Shown one piece after another: positions 25,865 through 38,110 of a stretch of 64,000 bases of DNA. A program made the position numbers and the translations under genes. This DNA is from Latrodectus hesperus (taxonomy: Eukaryota > Arthropoda > Arachnida > Araneae > Theridiidae). Location: contig CM075855.1 of assembly GCA_037975125.1 (NCBI GenBank), positions 85,855,215 through 85,919,214 on the forward strand, given 5' to 3'. Each line of letters opens with the position of its first letter. Positions within the stretch are counted from its first letter, which is position 1. The notes beneath the pieces were generated by a model. That model had not been told where the DNA came from. It worked only from the letters and a program-made list of their open reading frames with translations, and made no database searches.

Positions 25865-26085
25865 TCACAATCTTTCCTCATTTATTAATATTACTGTAGT
25901 TGTTCTCATCAACCAGGAATTGTTAATATTCACGATACTTTCAAAAATATACGATAGGATATTCAAAATTAAAAAACTTATGTCACCTCTCCTCCTTATA
26001 TAACCGTAATCGTTCTCATTAAATAGGAATTGTTAATTTCTAGATACTTCTAAAAACATAAGTGAAGATACTCTCAAAAATAAGC
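25865..26085. repeat. Two-copy direct repeat, about 110 bp apart
   Basis: The block tgttctcatc followed by aaccaggaattgttaat (25901) recurs as cgttctcatt and aaataggaattgttaat (26011). The similarity extends to the following gatactttcaaaaatata and gatacttctaaaaacata. Confidence 0.65.
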
Positions 26086-26379
26086 AATTATGCTCCTTTT
26101 TCTTCAATAGTACTCCACTAAAAAAAGTCTCCCACATAATCTTAACAAGTGAGTTTACATTAAATCTACTGGATAGTTATTGCCAATGAAGTTTCTCATA
26201 AGTCAGGGGACTCATAAGAGGCTGGAATAATCCACCCACTCAGGAACAGCACGTGAAATGAAAAAATTTCATGTGTGTGTGTGTGTTTAAACATTTAAAA
26301 CAATTTAATTCTGACAGAGATATCTATTACTCCCATTTGCCGCAGTAATTTATAACCTCCATTTAAACGTGCGACTTCA
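26086..26379. other. AT-rich sequence with a short (GT)n run
   Basis: A small (GT)n microsatellite is at about 26272-26286. Nothing else was recognised. Confidence 0.45.
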
Positions 26380-26700
26380 GATAGTGAATTCTTTTCCTCT
26401 ATCGGTATGGACTGTTGGAGGCATTCCTTCCGACCATCGGTCAAAGCTCTTGCCTCTGAGCTTCTGAGAAAATTTATACGGAAAGAATCTTTTCTTACAA
26501 GATTGGAGATTTGTTCCGTAGGGCATATATATTTCCCTCCACGAGAGTAATTTTTTCCCGACAGTGGCCAGTAAGCTTACGAACAACTCTATTGCTGGAA
26601 CACCCGCCACAACCTCACTTCTAACTGTTAACCGTGGCAATAAATCACAGAATAAAACAGCAAACCGTTACGATAGCAACTCCCTCTACTTTTCTGTTTT
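26380..26700. other. GC-richer unique island
   Basis: The minus-strand open frame 26377-26640 (87 codons) covers much of it, but no domain is visible. The composition stands out from the flanks. A non-coding regulatory role or an old exon are both possible. Confidence 0.35.
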
Positions 26701-27434
26701 TATATATATATATATTATTACTCCTCTTTTCTTTCCAGATTTCCTTTCTCATTCTGTCTTACTTTTTCTTAACTGTTACTCGGTTTTTTTTCCCTCAGTC
26801 ATCACTTAGTAAAGAGTTTTTCCCTTTACTTAAGCATTGCATTCTTATCTAAAAACGCTGGTACTGAGTCCCAGAGAAAGTGATACGATTAGAAAAATGG
26901 AGATTCGTTTTTCTCCATTTTTTTTTCCTTTTCCTTCTAATACAAAAAAAAGGTTAGGAGAATAAATTGAAGAGAAGAAAAAGAAAAACGAATTGACTTC
27001 AACGCAAGTTTTTCTTTTTTAAAAAAATGCAATTTTAAACGAAGCAATATTTTTAATATGTAAATTTTTCCCGCTGGCATTTCGTCTTCAGATAAAAAAA
27101 AATGAAGGCTGAGAATAGGATATTTAATAAAGATTCAAAAGGTATCTATGCGATGCGGAGGCTCTTTTATTTTTTTCCGATATTTCCAATCCTTTGCCGC
27201 CGGTTATTATCATGAAAATGTTAATCGAGTCCATTGGAGAAGCAGATTTCGCTCCAAATTGAGAAAAATAACATTTTTAATAGTTTCACTTAATACTTCG
27301 GTTCTTCCTCTCTTTCCAGAAAAGAAAAAAGAAATTGAGAAATAGTATCCGAGGAAAGATTTGAAATGGTGATGAGAACGATTAGATTTCAGTCGTTCAA
27401 AGAATTTGTATTTTTATCGGTCAGAATATTATGC
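26701..27434. other. Pyrimidine/purine-rich unassigned sequence
   Basis: Contains a short TA run (26700-26716), several poly-T and GAAAA-rich tracts, and no recognisable gene. Confidence 0.4.
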
Positions 27435-28380
27435 TTTGACTAGGGATGGTAACGATATGCGATTTGTAATCAACATTAATTTAGGAAAATGCATTTTGTA
27501 TAAGTATAGATTTCATTATTTAAAATAATCATAGGAAAACTGTATTACTTATAGATAAGAGTCAATCTAATATTTTCTTTTACTTTTAGATGTCAATTAA
27601 TTTTGAAGTAACAAAATGTTTATATTTTAATAATTGATACCAAGTTATTATCAAGTGATGGTAATGGTACGATTGGTTATGTTTTAATCATCATAAATAA
27701 AAAATAATTTAAATAAACTTATTTTAATTACAAATCAAAAAAGCTCCGATTATTTAAAATAAAGAAATCAACATAATATTTTCATTTATATTTAGATATC
27801 CATTCATTTTAAAGTAATAAAAACTTTGCACTTTAATCGCTGATATTAAGTTACTTTGACTGGTGATGGTAATGACATGACGGACTTGTAATTAATATAA
27901 AGGAAAAAAATTAAGCTAATACTTTCTTCATTCAAAACTGTTATTAAAACATTCATTTCTTAAGCAATAAGTAAAAAACATTCATTTCTTAAGCAATAAG
28001 ATATAAATCTCAATCTAATATCAGTTTTAACTTTAACCATTAATTAATATTAAAGTAACAATATTTGCATCTTAATCACCCATATTAGGTTATTTCAACT
28101 AATGATATGACGGATTAGTCAACACAAAAGAAATTTCAAAAGTACGCTTAACTTCTATTTAACCACAAGGAAAAAAATAATTTTTTTTCAATTAAAATAA
28201 TCAACCTAATCTTTTCAAGAAATTTAATCTTAATCTTATTTTTTCAAAGAATTTTTATTAACAATCCATTTGAGTTCACTTTGTTGAATGAAGGTAATAT
28301 GAAGGATTGGTAACCAAATTCAAAGAAAATAGTTTTCGGCCACAAAAACCGTAAGATTAATTCCTTACTTCATATTGCAA
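27435..28380. repeat. Diverged tandem array, about five units of 190-240 bp
   Basis: Units begin with gactagggatggtaacg (27437), atcaagtgatggtaatgg (27651), actggtgatggtaatgac (27859), aactaatgatatgacgg (28098) and aatgaaggtaatatgaagg (28286). Each continues with a similar order of blocks, such as a catccattcattttaaagtaa-like segment. A 28-bp internal direct duplication (aaaacattcatttcttaagc) lies at 27948-28003. The units are too diverged for exact edges. Confidence 0.6.
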
Positions 28381-28454
28381 CAGCACAAAAAATATCAAAT
28401 ATATTTTTATATATTTTTTGCCTACAAAAGTTACATTTTATATCTTAGTTTCAA

Positions 28455-28740
28455 ACATCATATTCGGCAAGTGACGTTGGCGATTGGTGAACCGAATTCT
28501 GCTCTCTCTCTCACCAGCCCATGGGCAGGTATGTTCGCCGTTTCGCTTGGAATGTTTCTTTTCAGATCTTCCAAAGTTTGTAGGTGGTCAGTATGGGCAC
28601 GCGAATGTAAATACCCCCCACAAAAATCGGAAACGTGCTGGCCAATCCAAATCATTTCTTCATAGAAACGAGGCACCTTGAAAAATAGGTCTCTGACAAA
28701 TGCACTGTGTTCATTTCTACAACGCATGATGGCGGCTGAA
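28455..28740 (-). pseudogene. Probable transposase C-terminal remnant (mariner/IS630 style)
   Basis: An 89-codon minus-strand frame (28727 to 28458) contains DFCGGYLHSRAHTDHLQTL and DLKRNI, followed by IPAHGLV. This order resembles the DFxLWGYLK ... LxDLKxNI ... IP tail common in arthropod DDE transposases. No N-terminal or catalytic part is visible, the WG-type core is degraded, and no terminal repeats were found. The assignment rests on pattern memory only; a host gene fragment cannot be excluded. Confidence 0.45.
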
Positions 28741-29305
28741 CCACGATGAATTTAGACCACGAAAACCTCATTATCTTAGCAACTTTCTGTGTTATTGTTA
28801 TTCGAAATAAGGAAATTAGCTTTTTGAACTCGGTACTTCAATTTTTCCCATGTACAAGTTAAAAAGTCATTATTATTGACAAGTGATCCAATTTGAATTT
28901 TCAATCATCATTAAATTATTTCCGAGTTAAATAAGAGAGGATCTCTAATTTCAACAATCACAAGGTTTCAGAGAAGTTATGGTAATGCTCTATGACAGAT
29001 GGGTAAGAAAGTTAAAAATTTTTACACATACTTCATTTTATAATTCAGTAAGAAAATGTTTTACTAATAAATAAAGTAACCTTTTTTATTTATCGATAAG
29101 TATAAACAAATACTAGAATAACAAGGGATAATTTTACACGTAATACATAAAAGAAATTTATCAGAAAAAACTGAAACCCACAATCTAGAGAAGTTCATCA
29201 TTTAAACTGCACTGTTTGAAAATTCTTGAATGTTCACGTACAAAAATAATTATACAATTAAGGAACGCATTGTTTGATAATGAAACAATGCTATTGTTTT
29301 CTTCT
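28741..29305. other. AT-rich sequence with no recognised feature
   Basis: Nothing could be named. Confidence 0.45.
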
Positions 29306-29420
29306 GATTTGTTTGTTATTCAGTGGTTATTTTTTGCAAGCGGGGGTTAAACATAGACCGAGACCTACGATTTAAAATGGATTCTTACAAACTTTTAGGC
29401 CCACACGAAATGTTAAATCG
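29306..29420 (-). repeat. SINE A, tail-side fragment
   Basis: Only the tail and body are recognisable (cagtggttattttttgcaag, then tagaccgagacctacg). The tRNA-like half is missing or unrecognisable. Confidence 0.6.
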
Positions 29421-29550
29421 CAGGCATAAGTACTTGAATTTAAAATTTAGGTCGTCGACAATGCTGTTGTATGTACAAATTAAATCATTACAATACATAT
29501 CTGGTAAAAGATAAATGCACTTTAAAAGCAGTAACTGTAACTTTGATAAA

Positions 29551-29722
29551 TTTGGTTTGTATTGTTAATCGCTCAACGGTCATTTTTTGCACATGAGGGC
29601 TCATTACACCGGAACCTACACTTTAAAGTGGATTCCGAACCACTACAAACATCCATGTCCCCAGGTTGGGATTCGAGCTCAAGAACTGTGGAACCAAAGG
29701 CAAGGCAATTTCGATAAGCTTC
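29551..29722 (-). repeat. SINE A, near full-length copy
   Basis: The body is well preserved (gctcaacggtcattttttgc; ccgaaccactacaaacatcc). The box B region is decayed to ttgggattcgagctcaag, and the extreme head is lost. Confidence 0.8.
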
Positions 29723-30599
29723 GATTTAATTTCAGACAATAATACTTAGGGAAGCATAAATTCCTTCAATTTTCGATCCATACTGCACATATAACTAAAA
29801 AAAAAAAATAAACAAATTGTTCCAGATTCACGAGCTGTTATATTGATTAATAAATAGGTTAAAGAAAAAAAAATCAGAAAATTTAGGATTCCAATATTGG
29901 GATTTTGTATTTATTTCATAGTTATTTTTAAAATGTTTACCAAAAATATTATTGGAGTTTATTTTCATTCATATCTAAATACATTTCATCATTTCAAAAA
30001 TGTATCTAAAAAGGAAAATGATTTATTTGCAACAATATTAGAGTTTCATTATCAGAGAAAATTACAAAATATAATCTTGTTAAATCTAATAAAAGTTAAC
30101 AGATGAATTTATGAACGCTTTTATCAAAACATGCTATTTAAGACTATAGATTTGCTAATCTTGCACCTTTGATCAGCAATTTCTGGTAATTTCAGAGTGC
30201 AGAACTCCGATAACTACAGGAGAAAAAAACATTCAAAAAGCAATTCATCAAAATGAAAATGTGGCACCATTAATTATATCAGTATCAGGATTCAACTTAG
30301 CAGCATAACCATCCATCAAGCTTTAACTTTACGCGACACATCAGAAAGTATAATCAGTACCATTTATACTTATAACAGCCAGACACCCGACTTAAAAACC
30401 CATTTCCCATTACTGAACACTTAAAAATTTCCGGACTGATGTCCTTTTAATTGTTCAATCAAAACACGAAATTTCCAAGTTACAAATTGAAACGAAAAAT
30501 CTTTTTAAAAAGGAAGGACACCCACCTAGGACATCCGCAGAAAACCACCTCAGATAGAGATCTCTGGCGCTGTCCTCCGAATAAAAAGATAAAAAAAAA
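29723..30599. other. AT-rich sequence with no recognised feature
   Basis: No repeat or coding motif was identified. Confidence 0.45.
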
Positions 30600-30920
30600 T
30601 TTTTTTTTTATATTCGTCTCCAGATATTCTATTCCTTTTCCTTTTCAAGCAGCAAGCCTTCACACTCACTCGATGTTTGTCGTCAAGTGATTTATGGGTC
30701 TTCTTCAGAGATGCCGAATACCGTAAAGGAAGATGAATTTTGACAGCAGGAGGGAGATGCCATCAAATACGTGACAACATGCTGGGGGCGATTTAAAATA
30801 TACATCGAGGCATTTTCAAGAGGGGAGGGACGAAGAGAAAAGGAGGTTCCGGGGAAAAGTGGGACAGTGGAGGGCCTGGAATGATTCACTGGCATAATCA
30901 TCTTCTGAGATGGGGGTCAT
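30600..30920. other. GC-richer unique island
   Basis: Purine-rich, with ggaggttccggggaaaag and similar runs. The minus-strand frame 30692-30901 has no motif. Confidence 0.3.
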
Positions 30921-31614
30921 AGATCTTTTATGCAAAGCATTCAATAGGAAAGGATTTTAAAAAATGCACTACTTGTGGATCTGAATTTTATCTTGTAAAC
31001 GTATAGTCTATGCTTCTTAAGTCAAAAATGAAGAAACTTCCATTTTATATTTTGATTTTCAGATAAAATACATTCGAGAATTACCATAAATGAATTCTTA
31101 TCGAACTTAGCTTGAAAAAATTACTCAAAGCTAAATTCAATAAGTCCTCTTATGTAGCGAGCAATATGTGACAGTAATTTCTTCTTCAAAGTTTGAAAAG
31201 GAAATACTTCTCATTTTATATTTCTTCTAAATTTCAAAAGAAAATCAACTTCTCCGGGATTAGTGTAAAGGAATTCTTCATGAAATTAACCCTTAAATGA
31301 AAGAATTGCTTTCTCATTTAATAAAAGATAAGTCATTTATTCCATTGCTTAACAAACTGTACTATCCGCAGGTAGTATATAGCAATGCATACTAAGAAAT
31401 TATAATTTTCCTTGTTTAAAAAAATTATTATCGGCCTCTGGAACAATAGCTTGCGGCCAACCCAATCTTAAATGAGCTGACTGCCTAGAAAAAGGATTTC
31501 GCCATTTTAGGAGTGATCAATTGGAAGAACTTGGCCAAAATTAGAAAGTCTTGGAGGAGAATTCTTAAAAAAATCGGAGTAAATGCAGTTCTGCCGAACT
31601 ACTCAGGCAGGATT
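30921..31614. other. AT-rich sequence with no recognised feature
   Basis: Nothing could be named. Confidence 0.45.
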
Positions 31615-31789
31615 GGATGGTTGCTTTGCTACTCAAAAGTCATTCTTTGCACACGAGCGCTTCATGCAGGAGCCTACGGTTTAAAGAGGATCCCGAATCA
31701 CTACAGACATCCAAACTCAAGATGGGATTCGAACCCACGAACTGTTGAATCAAAGGACAGAGCGCTAACCATTCGGTTGCCAGCTCGGC
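31615..31789 (-). repeat. SINE A, full-length copy
   Basis: Box B is intact as its complement (gggattcgaacccacg). The head ends at ccagctcggc, matching the reference copy at 48547-48725. Confidence 0.9.
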
Positions 31790-32004
31790 ATGAGAGTTTC
31801 AGATAACCATCATATTCTACAGGCATCTAACAAATTATTATGAGCCTCTGGTAAATTCATATTTAAAATTTGTCTGCGGAAAAATTTAATTTCTAACTAT
31901 TTGCCCCCGATTTTAAGGTTTTTCATAAGATGTTTATTACCACACAAACATACTGAATTAGTGTTTCCTTCTTGTTTTTTATTTATTTATTTATTTTATT
32001 TATT

Positions 32005-32170
32005 TTGTAGCTCATCTTTCATCTTTAACAGACGAGGGTTGTTTAGACCTGGAATTACTGTTTAAAATGGATTCCGAATTATTATGAACATCCAAACTAG
32101 AGGTGAGATTCGAACCTACTAACTGTTGAACAGAAGATATGAGCGCTAATCATGCGGCTGCCTGTTTGGC
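32005..32170 (-). repeat. SINE A, full-length but diverged, with (ATTT)n at its tail
   Basis: A TTTA/ATTT simple repeat (about 31979-32008) adjoins the tail side. The box B complement reads tgagattcgaacctac. Confidence 0.8.
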
Positions 32171-32479
32171 ATCTGATTTAGTGAATTATTCACAAAATAA
32201 TTTTGAAAAAAAATTAAAATGGTGCAGCTCTCTTCGCTAATATTAAATTGTACACATTGAATTTTTAATTACTGCATCTTCTGCGATTATATAACTTAAT
32301 GAGTATTTATACAACACACAAGATAAATTTCTCCCTAGACATTTTCACTAATCATTTTTTAAAATACCATAAGAAAAATTCTTAAATTGCATTCAATGCA
32401 AAAGAAATTACACAGCGACAGAAAAGACGTTTTAAAGCTGAGCATTTTATATTTGGCTTTGTTATTTGTGCGTGATGTT
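32171..32479. other. AT-rich sequence with no recognised feature
   Basis: Nothing could be named. Confidence 0.45.
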
Positions 32480-32960
32480 ACTTTAATAAAGAAAGCGAAA
32501 ACAGGGAAAGCTTTTAGGGAGAACAGATCACTTTATTAAACCCGCACGCAGGCCAAACATCACGTTTTTTCCCTATGCGAGGGATAAAAACACAAAAGTC
32601 CATAATGCACAACAGTATCTTTCAGAAAGAATGAAGACCTCCAAAAAGAAAGCCAGACGCACCTGATCAAATCAAGCGGAAAGAGAAGAATGGTTACCAT
32701 GGTTACCTAAACTGTTTGTAATTCGTGATCGAAGAATGAATTCCCCCCGACAATTCAAAAACATTCAAAGAATTGGTAGAGACGAAATTTTGCGCGAAGG
32801 GAAAAAAAAGAGAAGGAAAATCCCTGACCTTTATTTCAGTTCATTGGAACGATTTTCGGGAGAGGGAAAACGAGAAGACAGAATTTTTGTTTTCAATTTT
32901 CTCTGGTGGTACGGTAAAAATATGTAAAGTAATTCAAACAAGGAAAGAGGGAATATAATT
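32480..32960. other. Purine-rich, GC-richer unique island
   Basis: Dominated by GAAAG-type tracts, with two overlapping open frames (32736-32927 and 32773-32958) that lack motifs. Likely non-coding. Confidence 0.3.
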
Positions 32961-33481
32961 TACAGGTTTGTTTTCTTGAATTTCATATGATAAAAGTGAA
33001 CAGATATCCATTTTTCGTTTTTGATACGGAAGTTCTTAGTTTCTTTTTTTTTCGTAGATATTATTCCTTTCTTACGGTTGATGTAATGCAAAACAACACT
33101 AAAGATGTACACAACGTTATAATAAATAATTTTATAAAACAAATATAATATGGAAGATGCTTCGCAAAGATTTAAAAAAATTTAAATGCACTTTTTCTAC
33201 ATATAAAAAATTAATTTTTAAATGAGAAATATAGAAAATATCACAAGAAAAATTAAAAATAAAGCAATTGCAATTAGTCACAAGTACAAACTTCAACAAA
33301 AAGCAATTACAATTAAATATTTAATATCGATTGTATGGATGCTACGTGCAGAATTCTTTTTGTTAAATATATTTTGTACTGAGATTTCTTATTTCTTCTT
33401 TTTTGTGCTAATCATTATTATTAATGTATTTTCTAAAATGGCCATTTCTAATAGTTTGCTTTTTAAATGGATGAACTTGTA
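32961..33481. other. AT-rich sequence with no recognised feature
   Basis: Hydrophobic-looking frames here reflect composition. Confidence 0.45.
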
Positions 33482-33590
33482 TGAACGGGGCCACACTTGT
33501 GGCAGCTCAGAATAGCTTTATTTAGCTTCCTGTTAGATCAACAAAGTCAAGGACGAGGGTAGGTCTTTGGTGAACGGAGCTCCTATGCAA
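33482..33590 (+). repeat. Diverged relative of the 102-bp 5S-like repeat
   Basis: The order cttgtggcagctcag, tagcttcctgttagatcaac and aaagtcaagg parallels ctagtggctcag, tgcttcccgttaagatcag and caaagtgagg in the array at 43851. Single copy, not tandem. Confidence 0.5.
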
Positions 33591-33714
33591 AAGCACTTAT
33601 CTCCAAAAATAACTTATTTATATATATATATAATCCAATTATGTTTCTCTTAATTTGTGAAACATTCAATTTAATATTGAGAAATATATTCTAAGATTTT
33701 GGGATTTTGATTTG
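33591..33714. other. AT-rich sequence with a short TA run
   Basis: A short (TA)n is at about 33618-33632. Confidence 0.6.
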
Positions 33715-33800
33715 AAATGGAGCAGTCGGGATCGAACCGGTATCCTCTGGTGGCCGCCGGCATCCAAAAGGCAAGCTAGATATTATTGAAAAAAAATCAA
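33715..33800 (-). repeat. tRNA-like SINE head fragment
   Basis: On the minus strand a strong box B (ACCGGTTCGATCCCGAC) is preceded by GGATGCCGGCGGCCACC. Box A is not convincing and the body is not assigned. Confidence 0.45.
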
Positions 33801-34429
33801 AAGGGGAATTTTACATAAGGGGATATACATTTTCAGGCTCACTACCTGATATGAATACAATTTGTAAATTATTTAGTAGCAATACAACTCCGATTATAAC
33901 ATGTTCCAGTAAGTTACAACAATTTCCGATTTCTTATTTCCCATTTTGACAATTGATAACAACAACGTTAGGTTAACAACATTTTCCAGTGAATTAGTTA
34001 ATATATATGCAAAAAATTTTTTTAACGTTATTAATTATTTACAAGGTTCAGTTAGTATAAACAGATAAGTGAAACAATTAGTAGTGGTGATTATTTTTAA
34101 TTGTTATATAATATTTTTCATCCACGATGTGTGGAAGAATGTGTAATTATTTCATTGGTTTGATCAATATAGTATCAGTACAATTTGTGGATTTAATTAT
34201 TTTCATTCATATTTGTTTAAAGAGATGGAATTTATTTACCTATTTTCAATTATCAGAAATATTTTCTTACAAACTTCATATAATACTATAGTTTATTAAG
34301 TGTACATTTTTTTGATTTATTTGCTGTTTAAACTGTAAATATATCAATTTTTATGTATAAGTCTATATCTTGTGTTAGAATTTAAGCGATTTCAAGCATC
34401 ATTCCCGCGGTTTGTGATTGATAGGTTGA
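33801..34429. other. AT-rich sequence with no recognised feature
   Basis: Nothing could be named. Confidence 0.45.
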
Positions 34430-34680
34430 CCACGTGGTCCCTCACTGGTCAACCCCTCACTGGTTGATGGAGCTCCGTAAGCTGGGGACCGCATTCCTTT
34501 GGGACATCCTTTCGGTGGTGTGGCGTGGATGTGAAGAGGAGGGTGTCAACTCAGCTGTGACATCATCACCAGGCAGTTGTTCAAAATTATGATGCGCTTG
34601 GTGATAAACGGTTTGGAATACTCGCCTAAGTTACAGTCCAGGGCTCACCTGCATTGCTGTGAATGACGTATATAAATAAT
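34430..34680 (+). repeat. Family D repeat, near full-length body
   Basis: Contains tggagctccgtaagctgg, ggtgtggcgtggatgtgaag and tttggaatactcgcc, in the same order as 44567-44800. A duplicated cctcactggt block (34439, 34456) is present at its 5' edge. Confidence 0.7.
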
Positions 34681-34756
34681 TTATACTAATTTATGCACAA
34701 GGAATACATTTTCTTATCTGCGTACTTAAAAAACTTTAACATATATCTCAAGATTC

Positions 34757-35036
34757 TGCGGTCGCCTGGTTGATTAGGCCGCCTAGGTAATGAGTTCGAA
34801 TACCGGCTGAAACTGAATATCCACTAAAGGTGGGTAGGACACATGAAAACTGCACGTGGTTGCAATGTCCTCCAAGTGAAATGATACCTCTGGGGGTGGC
34901 AGGCCAAGCATTGGGGTCTTCTTCTTGGTCCTTGCTTCCGAATCATGAAGACTCCACCCGGCTGACTCTATCTAACTGGTAGAGCCTAACTCAGAAAAGC
35001 ATGCTGTTGCAACAATAACACACATCTCGACATCTT
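34757..35036 (+). repeat. SINE B, full-length-looking copy
   Basis: The head has gtcgcctggttgattaggcc and box B-like gagttcgaataccggc. The body has gttgcaatgtcctccaagtg and gaagactccacccggctgac. It ends gttgcaacaataacac, an AAC-like tail. Confidence 0.8.
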
Positions 35037-35081
35037 AAATCAATTTAATTATTCGATCGATCTTTTAGATGCTGGCTTGTT

Positions 35082-35245
35082 TTGCTCTTCAGCGCTCACT
35101 TTCAAACAAAAAGTTTTTTTCTGTTCAGGATTTACAGTTTAAAGCGGAGACTTCGAATTACTATGAGCATTGAGTCCTACTTGTATTGAGCCCATGAACT
35201 ATTGAAATGAAGACCAAAGTACTGTCCATTCAATCGACATCCACA
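35082..35245 (-). repeat. SINE A, strongly diverged copy
   Basis: Body landmarks (acagtttaaagcggag) and gaactattgaaatgaag remain, but box B is lost. Confidence 0.55.
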
Positions 35246-35370
35246 TTATTGGAGTAAGTCATGTGAACAACATAACATTAAGGATACGCAATCCAAAACA
35301 TAAAATGGATATTACCCATTATTTTCCGCCTGTTTCAATATTTGGCAACCAAACTTAAATATTTGATTTT

Positions 35371-35540
35371 ATTTATTTGTCAATAAAAAGTGATTTTTTG
35401 TATACGAAGACAGTTAGGCAAGGACTTGTAGTTAAAAGTGGGTTCCGAGCCGTTACAAACAACTAGTCCTCCATACGGATCGAACTTATGAACTGTTGAA
35501 TATTAGAATGAGAGATCAATGTACTTTGCTAATTGCAAAA
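35371..35540 (-). repeat. SINE A, strongly diverged copy
   Basis: Recognisable through gtgggttccgagccgttac and gaactgttgaatattag; the head is decayed. Confidence 0.6.
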
Positions 35541-37419
35541 TCTCACATGAGCTATTAGCTGGTTAAGGAATAGAAATAAGCTAAGTGGCTGAAGTTGTAG
35601 TTAAATGGAAAATGAACAACATTCGAATCTGTTGCCATTTCTGCATTTCTATGCCATGCAAGTTAGTCAACATTATGGTAAACAATGTAAAAATTAATTA
35701 TCTACAATCCATATTCACGGGTCTGAAAGTAAATTGACAGCGAATTCAGTGAACTACAAAATGAAGAAAAACAAAATGTTACTAAACGTATCATCATTTG
35801 TCAATGCCTGTAAGACACTGTATTCCGTTTCGGCACAAGCCTCTAGCATTTAAAAAAGTAATCAAGTTCAGCAATGGACAAACAAGATTAGAGTTTAGAT
35901 TCCTCAATTGAAAATGAACTTAGATTTGTTTTGTTTTATCCTTCGCATCCAATTTTTATTTAAAACAAACACTATAGTTTCATTCGTCTACAATTAAACG
36001 TTACTTACAATAGCAACATAACTTCGAATCTGCTGCTGAAAAGAGCAAAAAGAAGTGCACTTGCATTCAACCACGTGTCACACTTCATTGCAACTAATTT
36101 CCTGTAAAATCATAGTTAAAATTGAAAAGATTTTAACTGCAGCCCCGCAGTTTTCAAGTCTTTATTTGTTCATGAATTATTAAAACTGTCCTCTTCAGTT
36201 ACAAAAGTCAATTTTCAGCAGAAAATGATATTGTCTGTTTCGATGATTGTAATTCTCTGAAAATGATTTATGGATGTGGAATCCACGCGAGTCATTCAGA
36301 ATAACGGCAGAAAACAACGTAGAAATTCGAATGGTTTACAGGAAATCTTTTTCATTTTTATTCATAAATAGATTGTTGCAAAACAACTATGATGGTAAAT
36401 CATTTCCTTCATCCACAATTAGTTTGCAACAAAAAAAAAATCATAAAAGGAAAGCTGTATAACCGTGATTGTTCTACAGTGAAAATAATCAATGGATAAA
36501 GAAACGACGTAAGCAATGAAATATTAGAAATCAAAGTACGTTTTTTTAAGACAGAGTATTGTTGCAACAAGACTTTTAAAATCTGCAGTGAAAGATTTTG
36601 CTAGTCTTCAATGACAAATGACAAAAAAGAACTGTGTATGGTTGCATTTCTTTGCAAAAAATCAATTTATGGATAAGAGTCAGGCGTGAATAATTTTGAA
36701 TAACAAAAAAAATTAATAATTACAGTCAAAATATTTATTTATTGAAAGCTGTCTCATTTTAGCTTCCAAGTGGCATGACAAATAAAATATATTTCACACT
36801 TAAAGCGAAAGCAGAAAGCATAGTTGAATTGATCGAAATGTTTCACCCATTAGCCGCCATTCCTGTTGAAATTATTGTTAAAATGAGACAATTAAAGAAG
36901 TCCACCGTTATTTGACAGTTGCTTATAGATTGTAGAGCATTGTCGACTGTTTGCGCTTTTGTCTCAATTAATTGCTTGGGTTTTGTGGCGCCATGTCATG
37001 TTGCACCAAACGTAGACTTCAGTAGGCATCTTTTTCTCAAAATCCAACCAATAAAATAAGCTAAATGAGAAAAATAAAGAAATAAGATTGATAATTATAA
37101 AAACAGAAAGTTCTGCGGGGTGACTCCTACACCAATGTTAAAAAAATGTCTGCGGTAAAAAAGTAAAATGATAAATATTAAAAATTGAACGTGAAAAAAA
37201 AATATGAAAAATCAGCAATGGCTCATGGCGTTTCACACCATGTATGGGTTCCTTTAGAAAGAAATGTTCATGTGCGAAAAGTTTGTGCCCGATACACAAA
37301 GGCGAGTTATTCTTACATCGGCACTTAATACCGGTAAAACTAATAATGGAATAACGTATGGAATACTGACACGCACATTTTTGGAGATCTACATTTTCTG
37401 TAACCCCTGCCAGAGAATA
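35541..37419. other. Unassigned unique sequence
   Basis: About 1.9 kb with no recognised repeat. Base composition is moderate and variable. Open frames at 36274-36462 and 37264-37452 carry no motif. Confidence 0.4.
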
Positions 37420-37800
37420 AACGAGCTTTTTTACACCCCTTCGAACATTTAAAAGTAAAATCGATGTAACTTTTGAAGTGCATCAGCTTTTTCATTGCCC
37501 TCAATACTTACTTGGCCTGGGACCCGACAGAAAACATTTCGTATCCCCGTAAAAACAAGGGGAATCCAAATGTTGGAAAATCTGGGACACAACAAGACGA
37601 CATTACACATATTCAAATACTTAAAAGCTTGAATATTACTCAAACTGCCAGTATACACCCAAAATGTTAAAAGAATTTACAATATTCACGAGTTTAACGC
37701 CTTGGGAATTGACACAGTCTCGGCAGTGAAGCGGAGCTGTAACCACAAGTCAGCTAACATGTCTTGCAGTACAGATTCATCCGTCAATACAGGGGTGTAT
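37420..37800 (-). pseudogene. LINE remnant: end of an RNase H domain
   Basis: A minus-strand frame (37658 to 37449) reads YTGSLSNIQAF, then RVPGQVSIEGNEKADAL. These match the last two active-site blocks of the RNase H domain found in Jockey/I/R1-type non-LTR retrotransposons. The expected aspartate of YTDS is glycine here, so one catalytic residue is gone. The protein then ends early. It is a dead fragment, distinct from and opposite in direction to the LINE at 40267. Confidence 0.75.
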
Positions 37801-37924
37801 GAAGAATATTGACCGTTGAATATTGACAAGCAGAACTGCTGCAAAAATCATGGGAACTTTGCTCGATTTTCTCAGCGCTTATTTCTAAATTCGAATGCTT
37901 GAATTAGATTAATTTATACTTGGT

Positions 37925-38110
37925 TAAGGCATCTTGGTTTATGTTGTTGTTGTTGCTAATCCCATATGGTCCAATTCCAACTAAACCAACTCCACAAATC
38001 CATAAACAGGAAAACCAAAAACATAAGGGGCTGTGAAAACACTTCCTCCAAGTCAAAATTCAAGTAGCTCGAGATATACTCAGGTGATGCCTGAATCTTG
38101 TGGTTTATAA
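37925..38110 (-). repeat. Retroelement 3' end with (AAC)n tail
   Basis: On the plus strand tatgttgttgttgttgct (37940-37957) is the complement of an (AAC)n tail. Upstream on the minus strand lie CATATGGGATTAGC and other LINE 3'-UTR-like sequence. Confidence 0.5.
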
